DNA from: Diogma glabrata
Taxonomy: Eukaryota; Arthropoda; Insecta; Diptera; Cylindrotomidae
DNA: 64,000 nucleotides
NCBI GenBank assembly: GCA_963693315.1
Contig: OY856188.1
Coordinates: 104,038,462-104,102,461, forward strand
Reading direction: 5' to 3'
The position numbers and the translations under genes are program-made. Shown here one piece after another: positions 45,200 through 55,000 of the stretch. Position 1 is the first letter of the stretch. Each line of letters opens with the position of its first letter. The notes beneath the pieces were generated by a model that was not told where the DNA came from, did no database searches, and saw only the letters and a program-made list of their open reading frames with translations.

Positions 45200-45690
45200 T
45201 GAGAAAATTAATGTGGTTACACCAAACATATTCTGCTGATAACATGTACATGTTTAGAAAATGACAAACATGTAACATGTTTACTTGAACCATTGTTATT
45301 CTGTTTACTATAAACATAATATGATCAAATAAAACATAATCAGTAACCATACTATTTTGCCGTCAATCATGTTATTTTAACATAATCTGTTTAGTGTTAA
45401 TATATTATGCTTACCACAACTATACTTTAGAAATATTATAAGGTTCTATCAAACATATTATTTAAAAAAATTATATTTAGCGCAAGCATATTATATGTGA
45501 AATAACTATACTCAGTAAACATAATATTTTATTGACAATCATATTTATTTAACATAACATGTTTAGTTTTAATATATTATACTTACCTTAAATACGACTC
45601 GTAAACATAATATACTGCTACTTACCATATTATTTGATTATGTTATATTTATCTCTAATATATGATGGTAGAACTCAGTTCGGCTACGTT
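45200..45690. repeat. Diverged direct duplication, ~185 bp
   Basis: AACATAATCTGTTTAGTGTTAATATATTATGCTTACC near 45372 recurs as AACATAACATGTTTAGTTTTAATATATTATACTTACC near 45552, with CAGTAA(C/A)CATA...CAATCATG/AT.T before each. AACATRTTTA phrases continue on both sides. Confidence 0.75.
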
Positions 45691-46789
45691 GTAAGTGGAA
45701 CTGTAAAATGGTTTCGGAATAGAGTTGCTAAGCATAGATTATACTTAGAAGTAAATATAGCATAACGTAGTATAGAAGTTGTTTTAAAAATATTTAATCA
45801 ATTTTTGTTAAAATAATAACAATTTGTTTTATATTTAAGTTTTAAAATGATTTATTTTATTACAACCAATTTATGAATTCTTTTCAGATTCGTTTTTACA
45901 TATAAATGAAGTTTTATGTGTTTTAATTTCGTCTACACGAATTGAAAAAAATCATCGAAAACATTAACTTCGAACGCATAAAAATCAACGTATCAATTAC
46001 AACGTTACTTTCAGGTTCTAGTTCACGTTCTACAAAAACATGTTCGGCAATACGTTGTTCACAATTATGTAGAAGTTTCTAGTGGTCTTGTCGAAGTTTT
46101 TCCAATTAAACTTCAAGTTCGTTCATTCTCTAAAATATACATAAAAAATTATTTAATCAAGAAAAACTTATTGAAGGTTAGTAAAACATGACGTGATTGT
46201 ACACGCAAAACACAAGTTATCGTCACCACTTTAAATGTTATCTCAGAGTATCAAATTTTTTTTGTACGGGATGGTTGTACATGTTTAGACAAATTCTAAT
46301 ATATCTCGAAGTTGTGTGGAAAAAGTCTGTGTTTGGGTGGTCGTTTTTATAACAGCTAAGTAGATATTGATATTTCAGTGTTTCGCTGTTTTCTTATATC
46401 CCAGGAGAAAGAAAATAACAACAAAGCGCAAATTTTCCAAACTTTAGTAAAAACTGTGCAAATACCAATTATATAAATCAAATCTGAGCTAACACCCTTT
46501 CATATGTTACCCTGAGTGACCCGGTAAAACATATTTTTTCATCACAGTTCTTTTAAAGAAATGAATCCAATTTTACATGTTTGGTTTACATTTTATGGGC
46601 AAGCGAATTTAAAAATTTTCTCAGGACGACAGACTTTATGTTTACGTGATAATTAAGCAGGTCCACTGACACCGTAGCTTGAAAAAAATGAGGTGCTTGA
46701 TTTCCTTAATTTCTAGAAACATTTCTTGGAAACATATGACAAAGTAACAAAAGTTCAACGCTAAGACTATCAAAATTCACTTACGTTAA
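45691..46789. other. AT-rich region with a weak coding relic at 45950-46140 (-)
   Basis: On the minus strand 46140-45955 reads, through two stops, RMNELEV, then LEKLRQDH, then KLLHNCEQRIAEHVFVEREL and EPESNVVIDTLIF, after a TATATTTTAG acceptor-like site. It looks like a decayed coiled-coil exon and may belong with the relic at 46790-47400. Nothing else is seen. Confidence 0.35.
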
Positions 46790-47400
46790 TGAATGTCTTA
46801 ATGCATTACTAGTCGAAGATGAATGTGTAATATAGTCTTCTTCTTTCCTTGTAAATCGTTCTGGAGTTTCTTTATCTTTTATATATGATTGGTTCTTATC
46901 AAAGTATGTGGCAACGGTAGTAAATATAGTAACTTGTGTATGTGCCCTATTTCAATTGTGCCCAATTGCGTATGTGCGGCTTTTAATTTCATCTTGTATG
47001 ACAGCGGAATAATTTTCGGCAAAATCTACCTTTAAAGCGACTTCGCCTTCTGCTAAATTATTTTTAACGAACTGAAAATGACGCTTTCGGACATCTTTAA
47101 TGTAACAATGCCTTTTATATGCATTGAGATTTCAGTTGCAGCATCTAAAGATCATCCTGATTCATCCATTAATTTTGGTCGCCCTTCAATTTCTTTCCAT
47201 GAAAACATTATAATCCTCCTCCAGAATTTTTGATTTGATCACATCTAAATATTTGGACAGCTGAAATACAAGCTTAGCATGCAGTATTCCTCTCCTGCAT
47301 CACATACGCTGTCTTTTATTAGATCTTTTTCTTTTTGTTCTCTTTTCAAAAGATGTTGCGGGTTTGACTTTAATTAAATGTCACGCCCGCAACAGGAACA
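46790..47400 (-). pseudogene. Decayed transposon-type protein of an unassigned multi-copy family
   Basis: Minus strand, several frames: VMFSWKEIEGRPKLMDESG-type sequence near 47200, HCYIKDVRKRHFQFVKNNLA, then EGEVALKVDFAENYSAVIQD and EIKSR (about 47110-46990), then TQVTIFTTVATYFD (about 46945-46900). The run E.E....VDFAENYS...QDEI.S.......QVTIFT is one I recall from large multi-copy arthropod and fish proteins whose superfamily I cannot name; the spaced acidic residues (VDF.E, QDEI) would suit a nuclease, which is inference. Stops and frameshifts are frequent. The N-terminal part of a similar protein may be the ORF at 61559-62224. Confidence 0.55.
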
Positions 47401-48078
47401 TGTCACACCCACAACACATAAAAACTATAATCAAAATGTTAATTAAATTTTTTTTCTGTGGAATTCAAGGTACCCTAATGAACAATTTTTGAAAATAAAG
47501 TTTCATAACTTATAGTCAAAGCAATTTTTCTGTGGACGAGTAATTAAATATGCTTACCTTTTGTAACAAAGATTAATGAATACTTCTTTGCCGGCAATAA
47601 CTTTTAATGATAGAAGTTAGATTATATAGCCAAGTTTAGAGATTTACAGAATTATTTGTTCCGCTGTATGAGACCAGGAAATGTAAAGATTTTTGGCTCA
47701 GCGAATTTCAGACAAACATAATGTCACTTTAATTAAAATAAATATGTTAATTCGACCAAAATTCAATTTTTTTTTCAATAAAATATGAAATAGTAAACTT
47801 TTAACAGTTAGTATGCAAAATTTCAACCATACTCAAACAAATATAAAATTTCATCCTGTTGTAAGCGGTTTTCCGTTTACACCGGGATTAATTATAAGAA
47901 AAAAAATTCTATACGCGAATTATAATCCAGGAAGATCTCTACATAATGAATTTGATTCAAAAACTCATCATTTTAAAGGAAATAAAAATGGAAAAATATG
48001 TATATTCATAGTTAAATGTGAGAAAAATAATATCAAAATAAAATAAAATATAAAGAGTTATAGAAAAAGGAACTTAAC
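47401..48078. other. AT-rich gap
   Basis: The frame at 47813-48046 (+) has no domain and low complexity. Nothing else is supported. Confidence 0.45.
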
Positions 48079-48082
48079 TTAT

Positions 48083-48329
48083 CGTCGCTTTAATAATGAA
48101 ACAACGTATGCTATTTATACGTTGTTTTTATATAATAGGTTCGCTGCATTCCCCATAAGGGTATCTTTGAATTGGCATTTTTACATTTTCGAATTATTTT
48201 ATGACTGGGGGTAAGAATTAATAAATTATAAATTAACGTCCATGCAAATGCATGCGCACATCAAACTTTAAACTCAAATATCTCGAAACTATACTTTTGC
48301 GTATACGTCATTTCATTATTAAAGCGACG
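48083..48329. mobile_element. MITE, 247 bp, with ~32-bp TIRs and TTAT flanks
   Basis: The left end is CGTCGCTTTAATAATGAAAC. The right end read inward is CGTCGCTTTAATAATGAAAT; similarity continues through CAACGTATG/GACGTATA. TTAT flanks both sides (48079-48082 and 48330-48333). There is no coding capacity. Superfamily is unknown; a 4-bp (or 3-bp TTA) duplication could fit several. Confidence 0.88.
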
Positions 48330-48333
48330 TTAT

Positions 48334-48983
48334 AAAGTTGTTGATTGAAGTCATCAACCGGTTGCTGTATCTGTTAATTAATTGTTTGTTGTGCATTCCA
48401 TAAAAAAATATCCCATTTCTTTTATCCAACAACTGTATACAAATTCAGAGACATACATGTATTTGTTCACTCGTCAATGATTGCCGTCAATAACTGTACT
48501 AGATATTCACCGTGCATAAAAATATCTAAATATCTGTTGTGGTTTCACAATTCCTAATGCTTTTATAACTCAATCTCTTCTTATAACTGTACGCTTCTTT
48601 TGTTCTGTGCTTTGAGTTAACAACAAAGCAACCAAGCAACACTAGTCATGATGATGAATTGAGTACAACTTTAATTAATGAAATTGAACCCAAACTTAAC
48701 ATTCTAAGTTAAGTTTTTCATGAATAACATTTCAATTTTTATTTAACAGTACACTTATTGTTCACCCTAGAATAAGAATTCAAACACTAACAGTCTATAT
48801 ACACAAGGGCACTAAAACCGTTGATTTAGAAACAACAACAACAAATCCGTTAAGCTTTCCTCAAAATATTTAATCCATATTTATAAAATTTCATCCGTTA
48901 CAATATTTGAATTACTATAATACATATGGTATTTAGTAGATAATTTAGTTAAAATAAATCGAAACATCAAAAACTAAATTTTA
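48334..48983. other. AT-rich gap
   Basis: No gene or element is seen. Confidence 0.45.
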
Positions 48984-49771
48984 TTTTTTACACACTTTTA
49001 TTTAACTTGGCTTTTGAGAGCTTTGATGGGTGGAATTTTGTGATTCATTTTTCAGTAACTTCCCATTATGTGATTGATCCCAAATTGAAAAGACAAGTTT
49101 GTTGAAGCAGTCAGTACGTATTTCTAAAACTTTTAAAGCAAAAACTGAAGAAAAAAAAATTCAAATATTTCTTCACTCTGAAAGACCTTAAACAATTGCA
49201 CAGAAATTCTCATAAACTGGTTGATCCATTTTGAGCGAAGGAATTTTGGTAATACTGTGTATATCATTATAATCATAGACATCATACATGTTTGTGTCAT
49301 TTTATATGGATAAAAGTCCTTACATTATAAATAATCAGCACAAAAAAAAAGTCAAAGTATGACATTCGTTTGAATTTAAAAGCTTATAGACCTTTTTGTT
49401 AAAGTTCAAATCGTTATTTTGATGTATTTGACAGATTACATACAGCAATGATAATTAAAAATCAGTTATTATGTATGAAAATCCATAAGATCTGAATGAC
49501 CCATTTTCCACGTTGGAATTTCGCTCATACTGAGTACATCTTTATAATATATGACATATTATGCATTTTTGTAATTATTATTATTACACACTTTTATTTA
49601 ACTTGAGATTTGACAGATGTGTTGGGTGGAATTTTGTCATCAATTTTTCAACTACTTCCCATTATGGGATTAGTCTCAAATTTAAAAAGCAAGTTTGTTG
49701 AACCAGTCTGTACGCGTTTCTAAAAGTTTTAGACTAAAAAACTTAATAAAACTGAAAAAAAAAATTTCAAT
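48984..49771. repeat. Diverged ~185-bp direct repeats at both ends of a ~790-bp segment
   Basis: 48984-49165 and 49582-49771 align over their length. Shared phrases are ACACACTTTTATTTAACTTG, GGGTGGAATTTTGT, ACTTCCCATTATG, AAAAG(A/C)CAAGTTTGTTGAA and CGTTTCTAAAA. The middle contains a second, weaker repeated pair (49205-49290 against 49480-49570). These may be old LTRs or a tandem duplication. Confidence 0.8.
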
Positions 49772-50049
49772 TTTTATATAATTTTTTCTCCATTTTTTTT
49801 TTCATATTTAAATATTGCAAATAGAGTGCATGTATATATAAGAAAAATCATTATAACCTTGATGCAACAAAAAAAAGTCAGGTGTGCCGATGATTATTGT
49901 TGATATTTAGAGTTTTCATATTCGCATCTCTTTTGTTTGTTTTATATATTAAAACAAAGGAAAACCATAATATTATCTAGGTATGGAGGATGAATACATA
50001 ACAATAATGAATTCAGAAAATCATATGTTTGAAGGGGCGATCGATAGGT
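49772..50049. other. AT-rich gap
   Basis: Nothing is supported in this short stretch. Confidence 0.5.
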
Positions 50050-50270
50050 TCTTGGTATAGTGATCTGTTAATGTAAAATTACGACAGTGCAAAACGTGTA
50101 TGTGGGTAGGTCAGCGATGGAAATTATAGGATGAATTAACGAGAAGTCAGTCTTTGCTGTTAATGCAGATTTTTTGTCTGTCTGACACAGGACCAAATTG
50201 TTCTGAATTAAAGTCTGCAAACGATACATGTTGAGCAGTACCAAATTGTGAGCATAACAATATTTTATTT
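50050..50270. repeat. Dispersed repeat C, copy 2
   Basis: Aligns with 12385-12620 (see there). Again it precedes a SINE-like copy, but 250 bp away here and about 860 bp away in the first locus. Confidence 0.75.
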
Positions 50271-50520
50271 GGCATATAAAAGTTTAGATAACGCAACAAT
50301 ATTTTCCTTAATTATTTTATAACGATATTGTGTTTGAATTGTTTGTATCGTTTTTGTATTCGCCTACGACCAGAAAGGTCGTTTTTTAAATTCGAAAAGA
50401 ATTTTAATATTATTTCCATACCTAAATATTGAGTATAACATTTAATAAATGTTGTTTATATACTGTATTTATATTTATTGTTGTTTATATCAACCGTGTG
50501 TATTGTAATTTGTTGAATGA

Positions 50521-50727
50521 CAACGAAGTGGCATAGCAGGTCGCGTACCTGGCGAGATTATTTTTTTGCCCCTGACTAGCGGCAGCCTATGGGATCGAGA
50601 GAAGAAATCCTGCTACTTCAGCACAAATAACTGTATAGTGCGCGAGAAAACATGATAAGAACGGATATGAGAAAGCAAGTGAACGACTGAGACTCTGGCG
50701 ACCTCCTAGGCGAAAGAACCACGATCA
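50521..50727 (+). repeat. tRNA-like SINE candidate, copy 3 of 3
   Basis: The best-preserved copy. A box TGGCATAGCAGG is at 50529-50540, B-box-like GGGATCGAGA at 50591-50600, CCTGCTACTTC at about 50609-50619 pairs with the start GAAG(TGGCA)TAGCAGG, and GAGACTCTGGCGACC is near 50690. An internal T7 run near 50556 would stop polymerase III, so this copy is probably silent. Confidence 0.5.
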
Positions 50728-50912
50728 TATACAGTAACAATAACACGACTTAATTGAGTACGAGAATATTCCTCATAAGAAAAAAAACTTTTTCAATCTA
50801 AATTAACTAACTTTAGTCTTACAGAATGTGGAAACAGATATATATATATACATATTCTATAAAGTGATTATTGCGAAAACCATAGCAGATAAGGAACACT
50901 TGATTATGGTAA
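50728..50912. other. AT-rich spacer
   Basis: Short stretch between the SINE-like copy and the Penelope-like remnant; a TATATATATA tract lies at 50840-50850. Confidence 0.5.
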
Positions 50913-51850
50913 TCAATGCAGTCGTCTTCTTTTGTTTATCTTGTATGTATTGTTGTATGGGGTATTGTAGTCCAAGTTGTAATCATATGTTTCCATATGT
51001 TGTCTTCTTCTTTTTTTGCTATTCTTATTCTGTTCAATATCATTGTGTATTATGTTGCAAAATACAGGCGTTAGGTTGTCTATGTCACGTTTTATGTTAT
51101 AGGTGTTATTTGTATATATGTGCAAAGACTCTAAAGTTAATCTTTTTGAGATGTTTTGTTCCGTGTCAAGGATTTTTACGTTGTCGAAATCAGGGTAATG
51201 TCGTATACTCTGATGGTGGTCCATTAGGGCAGTTTTGTGTGAAGCCGGATCAATGATCTTAGTTAGATCATTTTTGTGATTGTTGATTCTTTTATTGAGG
51301 TATTGGCAGGTTTGGCCTACATAGCTTTGGTTGCAGTTTTCCTAACAAGCACGTCTACCCAAGCACGGTATTTCATATATTACATTTGTCTTCATTAATT
51401 TGGGTGTAGGGTCTTTGAGTTTGGAAAAAAACACTGTGCAGTCGTTTCTTATTTTTGAAAGCTAGTTGAATCTTTGGACATATGGAGGGCTCAGAATACA
51501 AGTGAACCAATTCCATTTTGTGTTTTTTTGTGCTACAGAGGTTTAAAGTTAAAGCTTTATAACAAAATTACCTATTAACATTTTTTTAATTATAAATTAA
51601 ATTTGTTTAACCATATGTGGTCCAACATATGCTGAACAAATGACAAAATGCCTGAACATATGCCTGAACAAAATGCCTGAACTTATGCCTGAACAAAAAA
51701 CCAAAAATGGACTTGGTTCACTTGTATTCTGAGCCCTCCATATCTCGTTTACGATCTTACCTATGTTTTCAGAAACGGAGTGAACGTACGTCATACTTTT
51801 ATATGTTTTGTTTACGATATTCATGTTTGTATGGGTGTACTTATATTGTA
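50913..51850 (-). mobile_element. Penelope-like element: linker and GIY-YIG endonuclease end, split by a MITE
   Basis: Minus strand. 51850-51743 reads NKTYKSMTYVHSVSENIGKI up to VNEI. After the MITE (51740-51483) it resumes CPKIQLAFKNKKRLHSVFF at 51480, then KLKDPTPKLMKTNVIYEIPC, then a GIY-YIG nuclease: NQSYVGQTCQYLNKRINNHK (SYVGQT in place of IYIGQT, with the catalytic-type R in KRI.NHK), KTALMDHH, HYPDFDNVKILDTEQN and KRLTLESLHIY with the conserved E. The S.K..P...Y.I.C....YVGQT...L..R...H order is that of Penelope C-termini. One stop (after GRRAC) and frameshift near 51440 break it. The reverse transcriptase domain is absent. The plus-strand frame at 50828-51256 is the antisense of this. 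Confidence 0.9.
51483..51740. mobile_element. MITE, 258 bp, TA duplication, inserted in the Penelope-like element
   Basis: The left end TGGAGGGCTCAGAATACAAG and the right end read inward are identical for 29 bases and similar to about 45. TA flanks at 51481-51482 and 51741-51742. Removing the element and one TA rejoins the Penelope reading frame exactly. The interior has four ATGCCTGAAC phrases. TA target choice suggests a Tc1/mariner-superfamily parent. Confidence 0.93.
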
Positions 51851-53079
51851 TTATTAGTAAAAGAAACATTTCATATATTTGCACAATATTTTTTTATTTT
51901 TATGTCTGCTATTTTGGAAAAAAAAAACATGCAACACAACAATTTGCAGTTTTAGTGGAAATTTTAGAAAATAAAAACAAATATTTTCAAATTAATCAAC
52001 AACATTGACACTATTGACATTATTTACTAACAAGAAACTGACATTTAATACAAAATGTAGTAGATTTTCTATTTACTGTTGACAACACTTAATAAAATTG
52101 TAGCAAAAATTTTTTTGACTTACCAAATGCTAGAGTATGAAATTTTAGTTTGGTCGAAAAGAACTATCGTTTTTAAAACGAAGGCTATCGAATGTGAGGG
52201 TAAGGTTGCTATTATGTGTAGATATCAACTGATTGCTTTTATATATATTGAAAAGTAGTCCTTTTTTCAATAATAATAACTTTTGGAGAATTGTTATTTT
52301 TCAAACATCTCAATATCTTCAATGTAATCTTTAGTTTTTTTGTCAAACTATAAAATATCGTATCAGTTTATTTCTTCTGTTTTTAGTGCCCAAAAATGTT
52401 TCCTGCATAATAAAAAAAAAAGTAAGTAGGAATAAATCAGGCCAGAAATTATTAAAAAACAAAAAGATAGCTAGCAAACCAAATAAGATTAAACAATAAT
52501 TAAAATTAAGAATAAGTTTACCTCAATTTCCGTTTCAAAAGCTTTTTTAATTTGTGTTGCAGCTTCACTATAGTCGTTGAAATTAGTTTGCTATGATTCA
52601 GCTATCAGTATCCAGAACTTACAATAAACTTTGGTTAAAATATTTCTGTAAGTCTTTGTTAAACTTCTGTTTTTGGAATATTATTCTAGAAGATTTTTAC
52701 CTGTTGCATTTGCATTTAAAAGTCCCAACAAGCATTATTTAAAACAAAACTACGCATATTGATAAACATTATCTTATAACATATTGAGAAAATCGAAAAA
52801 TATATATTTAATTTAATTTCTATTTTAAACCATTTTTACTAAAAATAATCATTATAACATAATCATTATGGTTAACAAATAGTCAATGATAGCATTGGCA
52901 GTACGCTAGTCTCTAGTTTTAATCCTAATTTTGTTTCTATTTAAGTGAAAAACTTCCAGAATAACACCTAAATTAAGTTTATTGAGTTGAATAGCCATGG
53001 TTAAGTCATCTATTACCTTACCCTCTAAAAATTAATGAAAAAGGACCTAAATCACCAGAGAAATCGTAGAAAATGAGGT
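51851..53079. other. AT-rich gap, no gene seen
   Basis: Upstream of the Penelope end, where its reverse transcriptase would lie; no such motif was found. No other element is recognised. Confidence 0.45.
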
Positions 53080-53660
53080 TAAGTGTTTTCTTCTCTAAGT
53101 TCAATTTGATGAAACGAACTTGTTTAATCTAGTATCGAAAAATATTTCGCTCTTCCCAGATTGTAAAGGAAGTCATCCACTCTTGTTAATGGAAACTTAT
53201 CATCCATAATCTTCTTGTTCAGCTGTTTAAAATTGAAAAAAAAATTTTTTTGAAGCTACACCCGAATATAAATATGTCATCGACATATGAGAATGCTTCT
53301 GCTGCTAGACCAGCTAGTGCTATAGATAACATTCTTCGAAGGTTGTTAGTTGATATTTTTAGTACGAATTGTGATCTTTAAATCGTTGATGCCTTTTTGG
53401 TATTGTTGAATTAGCTATAAATACACCATCTTGTATTTCTTCGTCTAAAATTACACTATCTTTTTATGTGGAAGTTCTGATATCCTTTTTCGTCATCTAA
53501 ATCTAATTATAATCGTACCTAAAGTGTGCGATTCATCGTTACACCAATCATTTTATGAGTATCGTCTGTTATTCTTTTAATATAAAGGAGTGAAATATTT
53601 TCTCCGGTATCTATTGAAATGTGCTACTTATTGATCTCTTTACATTACTGTGAATCGTTA
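53080..53660 (-). pseudogene. pol: Ty3/gypsy-type pol fragments, rearranged
   Basis: Minus strand. Protease-like pieces come first: DTGENISLLYIKRITDD near 53600-53625 and ILDEEIQDGVFIANSTI near 53410-53460. Then the catalytic reverse transcriptase box, RRMLSIALAGLAAEAFSYVDD (YVDD near 53285-53300), followed by DIFIFGCS. Downstream of it on the same strand is NKKIMDDKFPLTRVDDFLYN, LGRAKYFS at about 53215-53130, which in an intact polymerase comes before YVDD. The order is therefore scrambled or two copies are joined. Many stops. No LTR was identified. Confidence 0.72.
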
Positions 53661-54520
53661 CAAAATTAAAAGTGCTATTTTATTTTATTCAATTTTTATT
53701 GGGTATCTTAATTAGGAATTCCCAAAGTCCCTCTTTCCACATTTTTGGAGACTCAAAAAAAATTTTTGTTTATTTATTTAAAACTACAAAATTACAATTA
53801 CAAAATGTAGTTTGTTACATAAACTATCTAGTAAAAATATTCTTTATTTTTCTCATTACTCTAAAACAAAATATAGTTTTTTACATAAACTGTCTATTAA
53901 AAATTTGAGTAACGGTTACATAATATACATATATCTTAATTTTTATAAATAAAATATTTCGCTTAGTTTCTATTTCTACTGTAAAATCATTTTTAATTAC
54001 AAATTATAATTATGTCAATCGAACGACATTTAATATTCGATTCGACATATATTCTTTCATTTTTAGCATACATAATACAAGGTTAATAATTTGTTTTTTA
54101 TTATTACATTATCTGACCTAAAGAAATTCATTTATTTATTGACATATATATTTTCATTCTTTTTTTAGTTTTAAGTTATATACGTTCAATACTAACCATG
54201 CATTTAGGCGTAAACATTAAATTTTTAAGTTATATATAGTATTTTGTGTTTCTTAGGCGTAAATGCTATTTATTGAAAATTTTTGTTTATTTAACTTTAT
54301 ATTAACAATTTTGTTTATTCTTATATTTATGAAAAGAAAATTTATTATTTTTATTTTTTATTTCTTGTATGTATTTATTTTAACGTTAGTTACACTAACA
54401 ATTTTTGTGTTAACTTATATTTATGGAAAAAAAAAATTTTTATTATTACTATTTTTACATGATAATTGTTTTTATGAAAATTACATAATATTTGTTTTTA
54501 TAAATTTTTCTTGATTGTAT
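53661..54520. other. Very AT-rich gap
   Basis: The frames at 53672-53908 and 54263-54514 (+) are F/I/L/K-rich products of composition. No gene is supported. Confidence 0.5.
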
Positions 54521-54700
54521 TTATTTTAAAATTATAGCGTATTTTTTATTAGATTTCTTTACTTTGAGCAGCTCTTTTTTTTCTTGTTTCAATCGGGTTG
54601 GATACGAAAGACAACCTTCTGGCAGATCTGATGATGAAAAATGGCTCGTCAAAACTTCCAGTTCTTTCACGGGACCATCATTCATATTGTTATGACAAAA
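54521..54700 (-). other. Possible short exon of unknown family
   Basis: On the minus strand, MNDGPVKELEVLTSHFSSSD then LPEGCLSYPTRLKQEKKELL reads to a stop at 54521 with balanced composition, unlike the AT-rich frames beside it. I do not recognise it. It lies just downstream of the ATGCG^GTGAGT donor-like site at 54848-54866 on the same strand, so it could be a later exon of the same transcript. Confidence 0.35.
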
Positions 54701-54749
54701 AAATATACTATAGGAATTTGTTCGTAGGTAATCGCGTATAAGCTGACAC

Positions 54750-54935
54750 ATTCTCCCCTCATACGCACCGCATCCACTCGCTCATTCACACACACATACC
54801 CCCACACGCCCGCACACTCAAAAATAATAAAAAAAAACTATGAAACTCACCGCATGGTTTTGTGGCCCAGATTACCCCGCTCCTAGTTTCCGTTCAGCCG
54901 ATCATCTCCCTCTACGTTCCATAATGCGATCAAAT
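54750..54935 (-). other. Donor-like site after a short ATG-bearing exon, with GT-rich DNA
   Basis: On the minus strand a less AT-rich stretch ends AAACCATGCG^GTGAGTTTCA (about 54864-54845), followed by a GT-rich tract (CA-rich on the plus strand, 54770-54815). A tandem array lies upstream. This repeats the layout at 14340-14560. Confidence 0.4.
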
Positions 54936-55000
54936 TTACTTGCTAGCTCGGGCGATGGTTGAGTTATTATAGGAACTTCAAACTTGTGGCAGAAATAGTG

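Noticed and set aside
44829..45350. Full 173-residue ORF as one protein
   Set aside because: Its first ~55 codons coincide with a diverged AT-rich duplication (45200-45690); only the last part looks like real protein.
50828..51256. 142-residue plus-strand frame with many cysteines
   Set aside because: It is antisense to the Penelope-like GIY-YIG coding sequence, which has clear conserved motifs.
54263..54514. Hydrophobic 83-residue frame resembling a membrane protein
   Set aside because: Composed of F, I, L, Y and K from T/A runs; composition artefact.
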